Shown one piece after another: positions 37,698-48,806 of a stretch of 64,000 nt of DNA. Made by a program: the position numbers and the translations under genes. How positions within the stretch are numbered: position 1 is the first letter of the stretch; each line of letters opens with the position of its first letter. Under the pieces are notes generated by a model that did not search any database, had not been told where the DNA came from, and saw only the letters and a program-made list of their open reading frames with translations. The DNA is from Anaeramoeba flamelloides (Eukaryota > Metamonada > Anaeramoebidae): assembly GCA_027625915.1 (NCBI GenBank), contig JANTQA010000030.1, forward strand, positions 1,364,001 to 1,428,000, written 5' to 3'.

Positions 37698-38612
37698 TAT
37701 AAACTATAATTCAAATTTTTCCACACAGCAAAAATGTTCCAAAGAATCACAATAATACAATTTCATTCAAATTGTAAAAAATTTTGATTTTTGGAAAATA
37801 TGTAAATCATTTTTTCATCTTTGAGTTTTTAATTTTCATTTCATTTTTTGAATTAAGTAACTTGTTTCGGACGATCGAAATTTTTTCCAAAAATTGATTT
37901 TAGGTTAAAGTTGAGTTGTTCCAAATAGAAGAACTCAAATAAAAAATAGTTGATTTAATCTAAAATTTGATCGATCATTATTCCTAATAGAATTTCAACA
38001 TACACAAGAGTATATATGAATGTTTTAAAAAATAGAGTTTTTGCAATTTTAGAGATAAATAAAGAGTTCCATGTAATTACTCACAATTTTGTAATAGTAA
38101 AAGTAATCACCATTTTGATTTTTGGGATCAAATGGATTTTAAATATAAAATCGTTTGGTAAATACAAATTCATTGTTTGAAAAATGATTTTTTTTTTTAA
38201 AATTAAAAGATTGATATGTTTACCAAACAATTGTTTGATTATAGTTATTATTAGTATATTAATATAATCAGATATTATAGTTACTATTACAAAATTGTGA
38301 GTAATTACATGGAACTCTTTATTTATCTCTAAAATTGCAAAAACTCTATTTTTTAAAACATTCATATTTACTCTTGTGTATTTACTAATGTATTTTTTTG
38401 TTTTACTCTCTCGAAAAATTTTAACACACTCTTGATTTATTTGTATTGATAATTATTTATTTATAGTTATATGAGTATTGTAATTTATAAACAAGTGTTA
38501 AGATTTCAAATAGTGAATGGTTCTAATTTGGTATTTCTTAGGAAATTGATTAAATAAGTTTTTTTTTCAAAATTCGAATTTTATGTGTTAAAGATTTTGA
38601 ACTGGGGTTTAT
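37698..38612 (+). repeat. Dispersed repeat family R3, copy 2, split by M3
   Basis: Aligns with 20760-21302 on both sides of the 38003-38378 insertion: the left part ends 'atagaatttcaaca', and the right part resumes 'tttactaatgtattttttt'. Confidence 0.7.
38003..38378. mobile_element. Young MITE M3 with 98-bp near-perfect inverted termini
   Basis: 376 bp starting CACAAGAGTATATATGAATG and ending with its complement, flanked by TA on both sides. Arms 38003-38100 and 38281-38378 differ at only one position by eye. The empty site is visible in the R3 copy at about 21063. The centre holds a second, smaller inverted pair ('gtttggtaaa' and 'tttaccaaac'). No coding capacity; mobilised in trans if active, probably by a TA-targeting (Tc1/mariner-type) transposase. 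Confidence 0.85.
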
Positions 38613-38976
38613 ATTATACCATTTTGTATAATTTTAATAAAGTAAAAATTATAAAAAAATATTAATTGCCATTAAGTGTTGAAACTTTGAAACCAAAATA
38701 CCACCCACTGTTATATTTGTAAAAAGAAAATGAAAACAAAGTAATTCAGGTTTGAAACTAGAAATTATCGATTTTTTAAATCATTTTTTTTGATTATATT
38801 TTTGGTTTTATTAAATTGGTTTTGGATCTAGAAATGTGTTTATAGGATGGATGAAATTAATTATAAAGTAAACCAAAAAATTGACCAGAGAAGGTGTGTA
38901 TTTGAAACAAATCTTTACTTTGACAAGACCAAACACGAAAGATCACCTTTCTGAGATAAATTTGTTGAAATCAATA
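38613..38976. other. Gene-free AT-rich stretch
   Basis: No gene or repeat recognised. Confidence 0.45.
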
Positions 38977-39172
38977 AAGTCAGTTTCAAATTTAAGGCAC
39001 AAACTTTCAAAGAATTTTCAGGGTCAAAAAAATCTAAAATTAAGGCACAAAATTTGGATTTTTTTTTTAACACAAATTATTTTACTAGAATTTGAATTTT
39101 GTGCCTTAATTTAAGATTTTCTTAGTGTCTTAATTTTTGTTGAAGTTTGTACATTAAAAGTGGAACTGACAG
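38977..39172. mobile_element. M1 palindromic MITE, copy d
   Basis: 196 bp, TA at both ends, left AGTCAGTTTCAAATTTAAGG, right AAAAGTGGAACTGACAG; more diverged arms than copy a. Confidence 0.75.
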
Positions 39173-40076
39173 TAATGAAATAAAAAAAAAAAATCAACCA
39201 AATCTTATTTTCGAAGATTTTTTTCTTATAGTCTTAATATGTATGACTCCAAACAATTTTAAACCTTGAATTTCTCGCCCCATTGCTATTTATTAATATT
39301 TTAAAAAACCTTTTCTGACATATTTGCTTACAAAATTCTTTTTTAAAATATTTTTATCAAACAAAGCCAAAACAAGGAACACGATTTCAAAAATTAAAAT
39401 AAAGAAGTTGAATTCTAGGATTCAAAAAAACAGTTACAAAAGATTCAACCTAAAATAAAAGAACAAATTAAAATTAGAAGAAAATTCAATCAGATTCAGA
39501 ATTATTTTGAGTTCTCATTTTAATGGAAAATAAATAATTATAAAATCAAACGAATTTGTCCAATAAACCCTCGTTCTCAAGAAGAATTAAAAATGTCTCG
39601 GATTTTCTGAACTAAAACTAGAATTAGATGAATTAACTGAAAATAGGATTTTTGAATTCATTATTGGAAATTAATTAGAAATAAACAGTAATTTGAATAT
39701 CAAAAATTTTCCTAACAAAATTATTTTCATAAAGAATTCAAAATAAAAACCAAAGAAAGAAAAAGTAATTGACTCAATTGTTTTCGATAAGATCAATAAT
39801 TAAATGATTTTAATTTATTTTTTCTTGGCCGATCTTTCCATTTTTGTTGGTATTCCATTTTTTAGTTGATGCAATAATATTATATACTGGGGATATATTC
39901 TACTTTTGTATTTATTAAAATATCAATGTATTTGGCTAAAGAAATGATTTAAAGAATTCAGTTCACATAAACGGTAGGACACAAAAATTGAAAAATGTCC
40001 CTACACTCTTAAACTTTTTGATACTTATTAGAAAAGTTATTTTGATGTTAACAAAAGAAATTTAAAAAAAAAAATA
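39173..40076. other. Gene-free AT-rich stretch
   Basis: 3' side of the U3 gene; A/T noise, no gene supported. Confidence 0.45.
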
Positions 40077-40295
40077 AAACCGTTCAGTTTACATAAACTC
40101 TCCGTCGAGGAAATTCTAAAAACCAAGACAGCGGTCATCGGCCTATAATAGGAAGTTCAAGAACTGTTCTATTATAGTATTTCTCACGCTCACGAGTTCA
40201 TGTATTGAATCGTCATCGCGGTTTTCGTGTAAATGTATTTGTGGGTGGAACTGATTTGAAAGAACTATAGAATAGATCCCTATTGATAATGAAAT
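40077..40295 (-). ncRNA. U3: U3 small nucleolar RNA
   Basis: About 219 nt on the minus strand, close to the 217 nt of human U3. In order 5' to 3': box A GGATCTATTCTATAG (40279-40265; human GGATCATTTCTATAG); the hinge ending ACACGAAAACCG; box C' CGATGA (about 40219-40211); box B GAGCGTGA (40191-40184), identical to the U3 consensus core; a strong hairpin with CTATAATAG and CTATTATAG arms capped by AGTTC/GAACT; box C CGATGACC (40140-40133); and box D CTGA (40087-40084). The bases before box C' (AAAACCG) pair perfectly with those after box D (CGGTTTT), the expected C'/D terminal stem. U3 guides early pre-18S rRNA cleavage in the SSU processome. The 5' end is estimated from the human spacing to box A. 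Promoter elements were not identified. Confidence 0.85.
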
Positions 40296-41012
40296 TACGT
40301 AATGATAAGAAATGACGAAAATTTAGAAAACTGAAAAATGGTCAAAATTGAAAATAGTTAATTGAAACTTACTTTGAAGCATTTTCGCACCTTAATACAA
40401 TAAAAAGAGAGATCACACTTTAGTGACTCTCCTTAAAGTACTTTTTTTCAAAATTAGATGATGTGAATACAATACCAAAGTCAAAGGAGAGATTTGCACT
40501 TTAGTACAATTTTCAAAAATTAGAAATAAGATCTTTATCAGTTTGGAAATCTTACTTTCGTTTGAGAGCTCTTTGATATAAACAAATAATTTAATAAGTT
40601 ACAAATTTCAATATATAATTCACAAACAAATTAACAGATTACAAATTTCAATATATTTCTCTTAAATACTCTATCTAGATAAAAAAAATATTGAAATCTC
40701 AATTTTTGCTCAACCAAGATCCAAATACAATTTTGAAAATCACGAATATTGGAAAGTTCTCAAAAACATATAAAAAATAGAACAATCTCAAATAAAATTG
40801 GATGAAAATCAGTTTTGTTTGTAATAAGAATCTTTCGACATAAATTCAAAATCTCTAAAAATTTACATATTCTTGAGTCATTAAGAGAATTTTTAAATCT
40901 TTCAAATGCTTTTAAAGAGGAAAATGGTTTTTCAAAGTAGGATTATTTGATATTTTAGTTGAATTTCTGATTCATTTTTTTTTTATTGTTTTTTACTGAA
41001 AAATTGGTTACT
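40296..41012. other. Intergenic stretch between U3 and Sec23 genes
   Basis: Divergent upstream region of both genes. It contains an imperfect direct duplication, 'gagagatcacactttagt' (about 40408) and 'gagagatttgcactttagt' (about 40482), whose role is unknown; a promoter element is possible. Confidence 0.45.
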
Positions 41013-44000
41013 ATGTTATGTTTTTCAAACGATCGAATACCAAAAGACAATAAATTGTCTTCAATTTCTTTACCACTCTACTGTGTTGTGTCAAATGAAC
41101 AAAACAAAGAATATGGGCTGGACGAAGATGAAAAGGAAAAAGATCAAGAAAAAGAAGAAAAACAAAAACAAGAAAAATCCAATCAACAGATACCAGTTGT
41201 GTTAGAGAGAAATCAAAGTAAGTGTAGATTATGCGGATTTTATCCAATTTTTGAACCAGAAAACAATCACAAAAGAAAGAATGAACAAGAAAAAGAATGT
41301 CCTTTTTGTAACCAATTTTATGATACCCTGTATACAGATCCTAAAAGAACAACAAGTGAGGAATTCTTTACGCCAATAACTAACGTGTATGAAATTATGA
41401 AAGAAAGGAATATCCTATCTGGAACGCGAAAGGAAAAAGAAAAAGAAAATAAAAATAAAGTAAATCTTAACACTCTGCTAAATTCAAAAGATGGAAACGA
41501 AATAACATCAATTGTGATTTTAATCATTGACGAGTCTCTTCCTTCCAACGAATTGAATTCTTTAAGCAAAATGGTGCTTGAGGAATTACCTGCTCGGACA
41601 TTATTAGCGTTTTTAACTGTGGGCAAGTTAGTAACACTTTATGATCTCAACTCTTCAGACATTACTATCGGCAACACAATCCTTGCACAAAAAGGGAAAG
41701 AATTAATATCACGGCTTAAAAAGCTGACAAACTGTTTATCATTTGCTCACAATTGCCGATCTTCAATCAAAAAGATCTTTCGATCTTTGTCCAATCTTCA
41801 AAGAAACGACAACTTGGAGGATTTTAATATTTATGGTGGTGCTCGCTCTTTAAAAAGGGCGTATGACATTTCGATACAATTAGTGAAAAATTTTAAAAAA
41901 TCGTGCCCAGCAGAAATTATCACAATTATCTCGGGTGCACCAAATAAAGGAGTTGACTCAATTATTCTCTCGGATAGTGATTTTGATTCTGATTCTGATT
42001 TTGAATCAGATTTTGAAGAAAAAATTTTATTAGAACAACAACAAGAAGAGGATGAAGAAAAAGAAGAAAAAAGAAAGCAAAAAGAAGAAAAAAGAAAAGA
42101 AAAAGAAAAAGAAAGAAAAAAATTAAAAGAAAAAGAAAAATTAAAAAAAAACGAAAAAGAAAAACTAAAAGAACAAGATCTAGAGAAAGAGAAAAAACAA
42201 GAGAAAGACCTCGAGAAAGATTTGGAGAAAGTATCAAAAAATAATACCGAATTTCAATCAGAAAATGACAATCAGCCGGATTCTGATTTAAATTTTGAAC
42301 ATAGTCTTAATTCAAACCTAAACCCAAACCTAAATTTTGATTCTGCTTCTGATTCTGAATCAAATTCCAATTCAAATTCCCTTTTCGAATCTAATTCTGA
42401 TTTTGAATCAAATGAAACAAACACTGACAGCGAATCTGAATTTGAATCTGATAACGAAACAAGGAAAAGAAAGCAAGGAAATCCAAATTTGTTTGAGAAA
42501 ATTAATACCTTTCTTTTTGGAACTCAAAGCAAAACAAATCTTGCGCCCATAACAAGTCATATTCTTGGGAATGGGAATGGGAATGAGGAAATTGAAACAA
42601 TTCTTCAGAAAAAGCAATTGCTGACCAAAGTGATGTACAGCACAATTAGTAAAAAAGCACAGCAAAATGGAATTGAAATTGATTTAATTTTAATTGGGCC
42701 ACGAGAATTTAGGGTTGACATTTTGAAAAAAATCAACCAGATTTGTGGTGGCTCAATATTTGCCTCGCCTACTGTCGAAATGCCAACGTTTCGAAAGCAA
42801 TTTTCACAAATAATTAAAAAAAATTCCAATTCACTCGGATATCATTCAGAATTAGAAATCAAATCTTCACAAAATCTAACACTTCAAAGAATAATAGGGC
42901 CAGTAACCCAAAAGGCATCTGATCATATGAAGGATGAATATGAGGACAACACAAACAAAAAAAAGAAACAAACATTCCTTTTGGGATCAAAAGTAAATTC
43001 AAACTTTTCTGTCTGTTTAAAATTTGATTATATCGCGAATAATAAACAAAATCAACCAGCCTTTGTGCAAATTGCTATTAAATATCAAAATAACTCCCAT
43101 CAAAAAATTAAAAGAGTATTCACTAGGGTTTTACCAATTGTAAAAGATTTGGAGCCCTGCATAAGATCTTTTAATCCAGAAATTACTTGCTTGCTTTTAT
43201 CAAGGGAATTTATTTTGGATTCCTATTTAGAAAATGGTTTGAAATTAAAAGAAATTAAACAAATTATTAAAAAAATCCAAAAGCAATTTGGGAATAAATT
43301 TGAAAATATTCCAAAGAAAGTCCAAATGATAATAACTACTTTTTATTCTTTAATAAGATCCCGATTATTAATACCAGGAAAACGTTTTCGTTCGATAACC
43401 TCATTTTCTGATGACCTTGAAATTAAGCGTGCATTATTTTTGCGTTGTCAAAAGGTCTCTGCCTTTAGAATCATTTATCCAAATCTTTTTGCCATTAAAC
43501 CATTTAACATTAATAACAATAACGATATTAATATTGAAGATGGTGATGATAATGATAATGATAATGATAATAATGATGAATGTGATGATGAAGATAAAAA
43601 AAAAAGAAAAATACAAGAAAAATCAATTAATAAGACACAATATGAGATTTATCAAATACCATTTGTTGACGTCTCTTTATTGCTCGATGATTATATTTTA
43701 ATACTGGACGCTGGTATTGAAGTATTAATTTGTATTGGCGATAATATTGAATTCGATCTAGGCAAGGAAATTGGTCATTCGTTTATTCAGCAATTATTAT
43801 TAAAATTCAGATCTCCTTATCCTTTTATTCATACTTTTAGAAATAACCATTCTCTTGCGAGATTAATAAAACACAAATTAATCCCCGTTCATAAAGATTC
43901 AATAATAGAACAAGAAATGATTTTACCCATTTTAAAGAAAATACCTAAAGAAGAAAGAAATAAAAAAAGTTTGGAACGATTTTTGCCAACAGATGAAAAA

Positions 44001-44063
44001 AGTTTTAATCAATTCCTTCGTTTCCATAATTTTAATTTGAATATTCAAAAAAATCTTAAATAA
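41013..44063 (+). CDS. SEC23: Divergent Sec23, COPII coat GTPase-activating subunit
   Basis: 1016 residues from ATG 41013, single exon. The Sec23 domain order is readable: a short beta-barrel start; zinc finger C71-x2-C74 and C96-x2-C99; trunk/vWA-like domain (TSIVILIIDESLPSNELN, LAFLTVGKLVTLYDLN, then GGARSLKRAYDI and IITIISGAP); continuation KAQQNGIEIDLILIGP and GYHSELEIKSS; helical region; gelsolin-like domain from about 892 (DDYILILDAGIEVLICIGD); and a C-terminal PTDEKSFNQFLRF as in Sec23 tails. The Arg of HSLARLIKHK (about 950) sits where the Sar1 arginine finger occurs in GSQARFLLSK. A ~160-residue acidic/KEKE insertion (about 322-483) and an Asp/Asn run near 840 explain the extra length over the usual ~770. 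The N-terminal WNxWP region is not seen. Function: Sar1 GAP and inner coat at ER exit sites. Confidence 0.8.
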   Translation: MLCFSNDRIPKDNKLSSISLPLYCVVSNEQNKEYGLDEDEKEKDQEKEEKQKQEKSNQQIPVVLERNQSKCRLCGFYPIFEPENNHKRKNEQEKECPFCNQFYDTLYTDPKRTTSEEFFTPITNVYEIMKERNILSGTRKEKEKENKNKVNLNTLLNSKDGNEITSIVILIIDESLPSNELNSLSKMVLEELPARTLLAFLTVGKLVTLYDLNSSDITIGNTILAQKGKELISRLKKLTNCLSFAHNCRSSIKKIFRSLSNLQRNDNLEDFNIYGGARSLKRAYDISIQLVKNFKKSCPAEIITIISGAPNKGVDSIILSDSDFDSDSDFESDFEEKILLEQQQEEDEEKEEKRKQKEEKRKEKEKERKKLKEKEKLKKNEKEKLKEQDLEKEKKQEKDLEKDLEKVSKNNTEFQSENDNQPDSDLNFEHSLNSNLNPNLNFDSASDSESNSNSNSLFESNSDFESNETNTDSESEFESDNETRKRKQGNPNLFEKINTFLFGTQSKTNLAPITSHILGNGNGNEEIETILQKKQLLTKVMYSTISKKAQQNGIEIDLILIGPREFRVDILKKINQICGGSIFASPTVEMPTFRKQFSQIIKKNSNSLGYHSELEIKSSQNLTLQRIIGPVTQKASDHMKDEYEDNTNKKKKQTFLLGSKVNSNFSVCLKFDYIANNKQNQPAFVQIAIKYQNNSHQKIKRVFTRVLPIVKDLEPCIRSFNPEITCLLLSREFILDSYLENGLKLKEIKQIIKKIQKQFGNKFENIPKKVQMIITTFYSLIRSRLLIPGKRFRSITSFSDDLEIKRALFLRCQKVSAFRIIYPNLFAIKPFNINNNNDINIEDGDDNDNDNDNNDECDDEDKKKRKIQEKSINKTQYEIYQIPFVDVSLLLDDYILILDAGIEVLICIGDNIEFDLGKEIGHSFIQQLLLKFRSPYPFIHTFRNNHSLARLIKHKLIPVHKDSIIEQEMILPILKKIPKEERNKKSLERFLPTDEKSFNQFLRFHNFNLNIQKNLK

Positions 44064-46529
44064 TCAATTCATTTTTTATATTTTTATTTTTCTTTCTCTT
44101 GTTTATTTTCTTTGTTTCCTTTTCTTTTTTCTTTTTTCTTTTTTCTTTTTTCTTTTTTCTTTTGTTCCTTCTTGGAAATATTTTTTTTTTTGAAATTATT
44201 TTTCAAGATTTTGTAAAAATTCTAATTCTGAATAATTTTAATTTTAATTTTTTTTTTTTTTTGGTAATAAATTTGTGAATTACAGCCTTTTCAAGGCTAC
44301 CATGATTTTTTTTTTAGAATAAAGTTTCATATTTTAAATAAGAATAAGAAAGCTGACTTTTGAAAATAATTTACTCAGTTCATATTTGGATTCTTTTTTG
44401 AAAAAAACCTCTAATAATTCTTTTTTTTTGATTTCAGGGAATCAAATGATTCTTTTTTATTTCAAAGATAAGTTTCAAACTTATTTCTTCATTAAATTTG
44501 ATTTATAATAGAATTCCATCCCTCTCAAAATTTATAAATATATAATTTTTTTTAATAAAAAATTCAATATTTTCTCGAAAAAAAATAAATATTTAAGGTT
44601 TTTATTCTTTGGAATTGAGATTCCTTTTAATTTTTTTGACCAAGTATATTTTGTTAAAGAGGATCCTTTTAAATTTTTTTTTTGTAAATTGAGAATTCAT
44701 TTAAATTATTTTTTTTAAATCGAAAATTTTGTCAAATGAGATCCTCTAAATATTTTTTTTGGGAATTTGTATTTTTTCAATCAAAAGAAGGACAATTTTC
44801 ATAAACTATTTTTTGTTTAAAGTCAGACATTTGGAATTGGGGCAAATAAAATGTAAATAACTAGACACTTCAGCACTTATTGTGGTTTGCTGAATTATTC
44901 AACTTTTTTTTTTTTTTAAAATCCATTTTGCCATTTAACTTTTTTTTTTTTGCTTTTTTTAGTATTTTATTAAAAATTTCCAAATATTCTAATAGTGTTA
45001 TATGTTATGGTAATGTCATGTATTTCATTATCTTAATAATAAATTCCACTAATATAAGAAAATCAGGATTAATTCAACTTTTAATATTGAAATCCAATAA
45101 AATAACAATAATTCATACAATATCAATAATCTCTAAAATTGTGAAAATAAGAAAAAATATTATTTTTTTATTTATTGATAGAAGAAGTGTAAATTACACT
45201 CTAGTTGACCTTTTACTAATATTTCCTCAAAATTATTTTTTTTTTATTTTCATTTTTTTTTTTTTTAAAATAGTAAAAGCTACAAATAAATGATTATCAT
45301 CAATGATAAAAAGAATTAAATTTAAGAAGAAACATTGTTTTATAATAGAATAGTTTTTTTTTTACAAAGGAGTTATTATCCTCACCAAGTAAAATCACTA
45401 AAAGAAGAATAAGAAAGAAAGAAAAAAAAAAGATAAAAGTAATTAGTTAACAAAAAAAAAACCTTATAACTCTAGTTGGGTTTTCTGTACAATACAAAGA
45501 TGCTATGAAGAAGAAAAAGAAAAAGAAAACAAATGTAAAAACAATCTCTATACTTTTTGATATGAGAAAACACTTATTGAAAATTGCTAAAAAGTTAACC
45601 TACTCCTTTAAACTTAACTTGTTTATTGAAAAGACTTGCACCAAAGAGTCATATTCTTTAAGAAAGTACAAAATATTGGTTATTTGAAAAGATCTTTCAT
45701 TCAACATAATATACAACACCACGATTGGCTGAGAAACTTAGTTAAATTAATGTTTTATCTTTTATTAATAAAAAAGATCAATTTATCTGTAAAATAAATT
45801 TAATGAAAACACAATAAAAATCTTTGATCTGATTCTTTATTAAATTAAGTACTCTTTTTGTTCTTTTAAAAAAGAAATTTTTTTAAAAGATTTGTTTTTT
45901 TTTTTTATTCAAAATAAACTTATCCTTTAGAAAAAAATACTATTAGGCAAACCTGAAAATTTTTAAACTCTAGTATCATAATTAAAGTGTTCTAACGCTA
46001 TTTTGAAAATTATCACGATTTTTAGATAATTATTGTGATTTTATGAAATATCACGATTTTATCAGCTTTATCACTTTTTTAAACTTTACTAGGAACTTGA
46101 GGAAATACTGCTAAATTCTAGATTGTATGGGGTTTTGTCTTTAGATTTAGAATATGAATTAATTAAAACCTATTTCTTAAATTAAAATTTAAATTAAAAT
46201 CATTTGTAAATAATCAATAATGTATTTAGTAATACTATTTATAATAGATTTAATAGAGTCTTTTGAAACATATGGAAACTAATATTATTTACACCCACCT
46301 ACAATATAATTTAATTTTGACTTATATTTTGTGAATCCCCAATATTAATAAAGAAAAGGTTATTCAACTATTTTTTTTTTTTTTTTAATTCTAAATTAAA
46401 CAAGTACTATCTATATCTGTTTGGTGGGAAAAAATAAAACGGGATAAAATGGTTAATACATTTTTCAATGTGTACGTAACTAATTCATAAACTAAAGGTA
46501 AAATCAATTATATAGGAGAAAGAAATTAA
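44064..46529. other. Gene-free AT-rich stretch with a pyrimidine microsatellite
   Basis: A (CTTTTTT)n-type run covers about 44115-44165, just after Sec23. Frames at 44880-45293 (TTG start, poly-Phe ends) and 45505-45687 (ATG, MKKKKKKKTNVK) are not recognised; the latter is a borderline small frame without support. Confidence 0.45.
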
Positions 46530-46880
46530 CTTTTAAAAATAATCTATTATATTATTTTCAATTGAAACAACAAATACAATTTAAATCTACTTGATTCTCA
46601 GAAATCGTTTGAGTGGTTTTGGAGATATCAAAAATAGTTAATTTTTTGAACAAATTTTTAATAATTTATCAATCAAAGAAAAACTCCATACTAAAAGGTA
46701 GTATTAAAAAAACTGTTATTATGTTTTTTTCGATTTTGTTTATAATTATTTGATTTTTTCTTTTATTAATTGATCTATACTTTTCATTTTCAGGTTCTAT
46801 TAATGTTCCCAATTTTAAAACGAGGTTGGGCTTTTTTAACCCTTTTGTTCCACTCCCCCCCAATGGTAAAATACAAAAAA
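46530..46880 (-). repeat. Dispersed repeat family R4, copy 3, with an open frame
   Basis: Reverse complement of the blocks in 2760-3130 and 16200-16650. It extends further 5' and keeps a minus frame (46887-46669) containing GTLIEPENEKYRSINKRKNQ; the 16-kb copy encodes a decayed counterpart (NINIPENKNYHQLIK). The family may thus derive from a protein-coding element or gene 3' end. Not recognised. Confidence 0.45.
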
Positions 46881-47393
46881 ATAACATAAAAATTTTAATA
46901 TGATAAATCTACCAGTTAAAATGTATCAACTTTTGATTCTTTTTCTAAAAATATAATTCACAAAAATTCATTTTTTTCAAACAAATATTTAATTATCAAA
47001 ATATAAGATGTATAAATAAATCTAATTAAGAGGAGTTACAAGTAATATATAAAAAAAGTAAATCTAAAAGTAGTGAATTAAAAATAAATAAAAAAGAACA
47101 ATTAAAGACAAAAAATGAAGAATAAAAAGTAAAAATAATATCTAATTTGGTTAAAAAAAGTATATATAATATCGCTAAATAATAATAATAATAATTTTTC
47201 AAAAAAAGCTTTTCTGAAAAAAAAAATTGGATTTTATGAATAATAATTTGGTTTTTTTTTTTAAAAAGTGTTTTTTTTTTTTGGTTGTAAATTATTTTGT
47301 TAATTTTAAAATTATGGCATTATTCGAATTATAACAATAATTTTTTCATTACAATTATAATATCTATTTTATGAGTTAACGGTGAGTAAAATT
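46881..47393. other. Gene-free AT-rich stretch
   Basis: 3' flank of the convergent minus-strand gene; no other feature. Confidence 0.5.
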
Positions 47394-48806
47394 TTAATGT
47401 TGAATACTCTTCTTCACATAGAGCAAAAGATTAATTAATTGACTTTGTAAATCTTCTTCTGACATTTCTGACCAATTTTGAATCAAAATATCTTCATCGT
47501 CATAGCCCAAATCAACATCTCTCATTCTCTTTTTAACAATTTTTTTCTTGAAGTGGGCTACTTTGTCGATCAAATCATTTTCCTGGCCATTGTTGATTAG
47601 TTTCCCATTTGACTGGTTGTTTGCAATTGAAACAAAATTAGAACAAGTTTTGGAATTGGAATTTTCTTCCAATTGCTGCTTCACTTGTCTTCTTTGTTTT
47701 AATTTTTGTTTGATCATTTTTTTGGTTACTTTTTCTTTGAATTTTTTTTTATTCTTCTCCTGATTTCTTAAAGAAATCATATTAAGTTTGATCTTCTTCT
47801 TCTTTTTCGGTTTGTCGGAAATGTCTGCCCCTTGCAAGTGTTTATCCTTTTTGGTTGATTTTTTTTTTTTTTTTTTAATGTCACTTAACACAATTGTTTC
47901 TGGTTCGTTTTCTTTGTGTTTTTTTTTAATTTTTTTTTTCCATTTCTTTTGCTGATTGATTTGGCTGATCTGTGGATCAATATATTGAATACTTCGTTTT
48001 CTTTTTTTTGTTGATTTTGATTTCAAAAATTTCTTTAAAGTTTTATCTACATCATAATTATTATCTTTATTGTAATTGCTATTTTCATTTGTATTATGAT
48101 TTGTGTTCTCTAATATCGTGTGGTTTCTTCCAAAGACCATGAATTTTCTATTTTTGTTTGTAATATTGATCAAATTGAACCGTGCTTGAAAAAAAAATGA
48201 TAAAGCACGATACAATTTTTTAATTTTGGAATTCAGATCGCCCTCGTTATCCGAACTACTCTCTTTGCATAACTGCTTTAAAGCAGTTTTTTCAATTCTT
48301 ACTTTGGAAGGGACCTTATAATTGTCTTGGATGTGCGGCAGTTTGATACCAACAAATGATTTTGGGTTCGATCTGTAGGCAATACGTAAGAGCTTCAAGA
48401 TTTGGAACATTTTGCTTGCAAATTCCTCAGAATCCGCCTGGTTCACTTGATATTCAAAGAAATCCGTTTTTTTGTAAAATTTGTAACAGACCCAATCACC
48501 CTTATTATTTTTGATCAGCTTGCAATCTTTCGGATTTGTTTTGAATAAATTGTATTTTTTGATCATAAAAGATTCCAATTCCTTCTTGTCAATTTGGCTT
48601 TGCTGATCATTCACTCTGTACGTTTGGTGGAAAATGGACTTTTCAATGCCAACCTCCTTGGGGCAATTCGGCAGCCCAAGACTTTCCCTCTCTAACCCCG
48701 TTACAGCACCATTCCCCATCAACACCAACTTTTCTAGTCGTGATTGGTTGATCGTTGCTGTTCGCGAATTAGGATGTTTTGTTTTTTTGCGATTTAACGA
48801 CGCCAT
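47394..48806 (-). CDS. Lys-rich protein of unknown function, single exon
   Basis: 470 residues, ATG 48806, TAA 47394. Not recognised. The N-terminal 225 residues are better mixed and may fold: NGAVTGLERESLGLPNCP, KGDWVCYKFYKKTDFFEYQV, FASKMFQILKLLRIAYRSNP and FVGIKLPHIQDN. Residues about 226-390 are Asn- and then Lys-dominated, with several basic runs (KKRKRS, KKWKKKIKKKHK, KPKKKKKIKLN) suited to nuclear or nucleolar targeting. The C-terminus is a helix-like acidic segment (WSEMSEEDLQSQLINLLLYV). No signal peptide or membrane segment. The basic runs suggest binding to nucleic acid or chromatin; this is inference. The start codon lies in a GC-richer 5' region with an in-frame reading typical of an intact gene. 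Confidence 0.8.
   Translation of the reverse strand: MASLNRKKTKHPNSRTATINQSRLEKLVLMGNGAVTGLERESLGLPNCPKEVGIEKSIFHQTYRVNDQQSQIDKKELESFMIKKYNLFKTNPKDCKLIKNNKGDWVCYKFYKKTDFFEYQVNQADSEEFASKMFQILKLLRIAYRSNPKSFVGIKLPHIQDNYKVPSKVRIEKTALKQLCKESSSDNEGDLNSKIKKLYRALSFFFQARFNLINITNKNRKFMVFGRNHTILENTNHNTNENSNYNKDNNYDVDKTLKKFLKSKSTKKRKRSIQYIDPQISQINQQKKWKKKIKKKHKENEPETIVLSDIKKKKKKSTKKDKHLQGADISDKPKKKKKIKLNMISLRNQEKNKKKFKEKVTKKMIKQKLKQRRQVKQQLEENSNSKTCSNFVSIANNQSNGKLINNGQENDLIDKVAHFKKKIVKKRMRDVDLGYDDEDILIQNWSEMSEEDLQSQLINLLLYVKKSIQH

Noticed and set aside
38081-38365. 94-codon minus-strand frame
   Set aside because: Lies entirely inside the M3 inverted-repeat element; an artefact of its arms.
40077-40295. 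Protein-coding exon in the GC-rich patch
   Set aside because: No long frame on either strand, while ordered U3 boxes explain the composition.
44880-45293. 137-codon frame
   Set aside because: Begins at TTG, dominated by poly-Phe and Ile; consistent with T-rich intergenic DNA.
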